Assembly: GCF_036077095.1 (NCBI RefSeq)
Contig: NZ_CP107960.1
Coordinates: 4,340,001-4,404,000, forward strand
From: Streptomyces sp. NBC_00376
GTDB lineage: Bacteria > Actinomycetota > Actinomycetes > Streptomycetales > Streptomycetaceae
Direction: 5' to 3'
Length of the DNA stretch: 64,000 bases
Shown here: positions 63,290-64,000 of the stretch, piece after piece
Position numbering within the stretch: position 1 is the stretch's first letter
How the letters are laid out: each line of letters begins with the position of its first letter
Translations under genes and position numbers: made by a program
Notes under the pieces: model-generated
Database searches by the model: none
Told to the model about the DNA's origin: nothing
What the model saw: only the letters and a program-made list of their open reading frames with translations

Positions 63290-64000
63290 TCAGCGGCGGC
63301 GCCTCGTGCGGCTCGTCCTGGCGGCCTTGGCCCTCTTTGCGGCGAACCTCACACCGCCGGGACTCTCACCGACCACCACACGCACCACCGTGGACATCGG
63401 GTCGACCACGCCATCCCCGACATGCAGCACCTCGGTCTCCACCACGCCGAGCTTGCTCAGGGCCGCGCGTGCCCCGGCGATCTCCTCCTCTGCGGTGTCC
63501 CCCTTGAGCGCCAGCATCTCCCCGTACGGACGCAGCAGCGGAACGCCCCAGCCGGCCAGCCGGTCCAGCGGTGCCACGGCACGAGCCGTCACCACGTGCA
63601 CCGGCTGGAGCGAGCCCAGAACCTCCTCGGCCCGGCCACGCACGACCGTCACATGGTCCAGGCCCAGCAGCTCCACTACTTCCTGAAGGAAATTCGTGCG
63701 CCGGAGCAGGGGCTCCAGCAAGGTGATCTTGAGGTCGGGGCGCACCAGCGCCAGCGGGATACCGGGAAGGCCGGCCCCCGAGCCCACATCGCAGACGGTG
63801 ACGCCCTCGGGCACGACCTCGGAGAGCACCGCGCAGTTCAGCAAATGCCGCTCCCACAGCCGCGGCACCTCACGCGGGCCGATCAGCCCCCGCTTCACCC
63901 CGGCGTCCGCCAGCAGTTCCGCGTACCGGACAGCCTCCGGGAAGAACTCGCCGAAAACCGCCCGCGCCCCTTCGGGCGCCTGGGGAAGCTCTACTTCCGC
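63290..64000 (-). CDS. rsmG: 16S rRNA (guanine527-N7)-methyltransferase, 5' end missing
   Basis: 236 codons are present; the frame is open to the right edge, so only the first few residues are lost. [41 protein letters not shown] is the family N-terminal pattern. The SAM-binding motif is [17 protein letters not shown]. It methylates G527 of 16S rRNA; loss of it gives low-level streptomycin resistance. The Arg-rich C-terminus (RTSRTRRRR) is an actinobacterial extension. Confidence 0.95.
   Translation of the reverse strand, partial: AEVELPQAPEGARAVFGEFFPEAVRYAELLADAGVKRGLIGPREVPRLWERHLLNCAVLSEVVPEGVTVCDVGSGAGLPGIPLALVRPDLKITLLEPLLRRTNFLQEVVELLGLDHVTVVRGRAEEVLGSLQPVHVVTARAVAPLDRLAGWGVPLLRPYGEMLALKGDTAEEEIAGARAALSKLGVVETEVLHVGDGVVDPMSTVVRVVVGESPGGVRFAAKRAKAARTSRTRRRR

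Overview
The window is chromosomal DNA from a Streptomyces (or very close relative), read as a high-GC actinobacterial sequence. The evidence is the codon bias, a perfect Rex operator before cydABCD, the sporulation pair ssgR-ssgA, a SigR-type promoter before trxBA, ten perfect copies of the parS site GTTTCACGTGAAAC, and parB-parA-rsmG at the right end. The gene order agrees, from memory, with the S. coelicolor SCO3948-SCO3885 stretch. oriC is therefore expected a few kb beyond the right edge. No rRNA or tRNA gene and no CRISPR array was found.

Left part (1-20.8 kb). A HAD hydrolase tail is followed by a leftward respiratory block: cydA, cydB, a fused cydCD and an orphan GAF-GAF histidine kinase, under a Rex operator. 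Next come an aromatic/histidinol-phosphate aminotransferase, a LacI-type regulator carrying a rare TTA codon, a metallophosphoesterase, a two-helix membrane protein, thiC with its TPP riboswitch, a YibE/F membrane protein, ssgA and ssgR, small membrane and cupin proteins, and a cystathionine gamma-lyase.

Accessory patch (20.88-24.18 kb). A 19-bp direct repeat (20876 and 24165) brackets about 3.3 kb that looks like a decayed integrated element. It holds a 5'-truncated ORF, a lipoprotein, a phosphotransferase fragment and a tyrosine integrase broken by two frameshifts.

Middle (24.3-48.5 kb). This part has LysR, NUDIX, a flavohaemoprotein, acetyltransferases, a winged-helix protein and a serine hydrolase; then dnaB with a DnaA-box cluster upstream, a MATE transporter, the rpsF-ssb-rpsR-rplI operon, femX and an alanine-racemase-like gene, a GT87-like membrane glycosyltransferase, a class A penicillin-binding protein, a PadR regulator with an operator-like palindrome, inositol-phosphate synthase and an MFS transporter.

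Right part (48.5-64 kb). A parS-bearing double palindrome separates the MFS gene from cca. Then a rightward envelope/stress run follows: a DUF6049 secreted protein, murJ, a membrane pseudokinase, sigM with its anti-sigma factor, trxB and trxA. The leftward block is an acetyltransferase, parB, parA and the 5'-truncated rsmG. Genes for replication, segregation, envelope building and redox homeostasis are interleaved with parS sites. Some of these sites lie inside start codons, coding regions and terminators.
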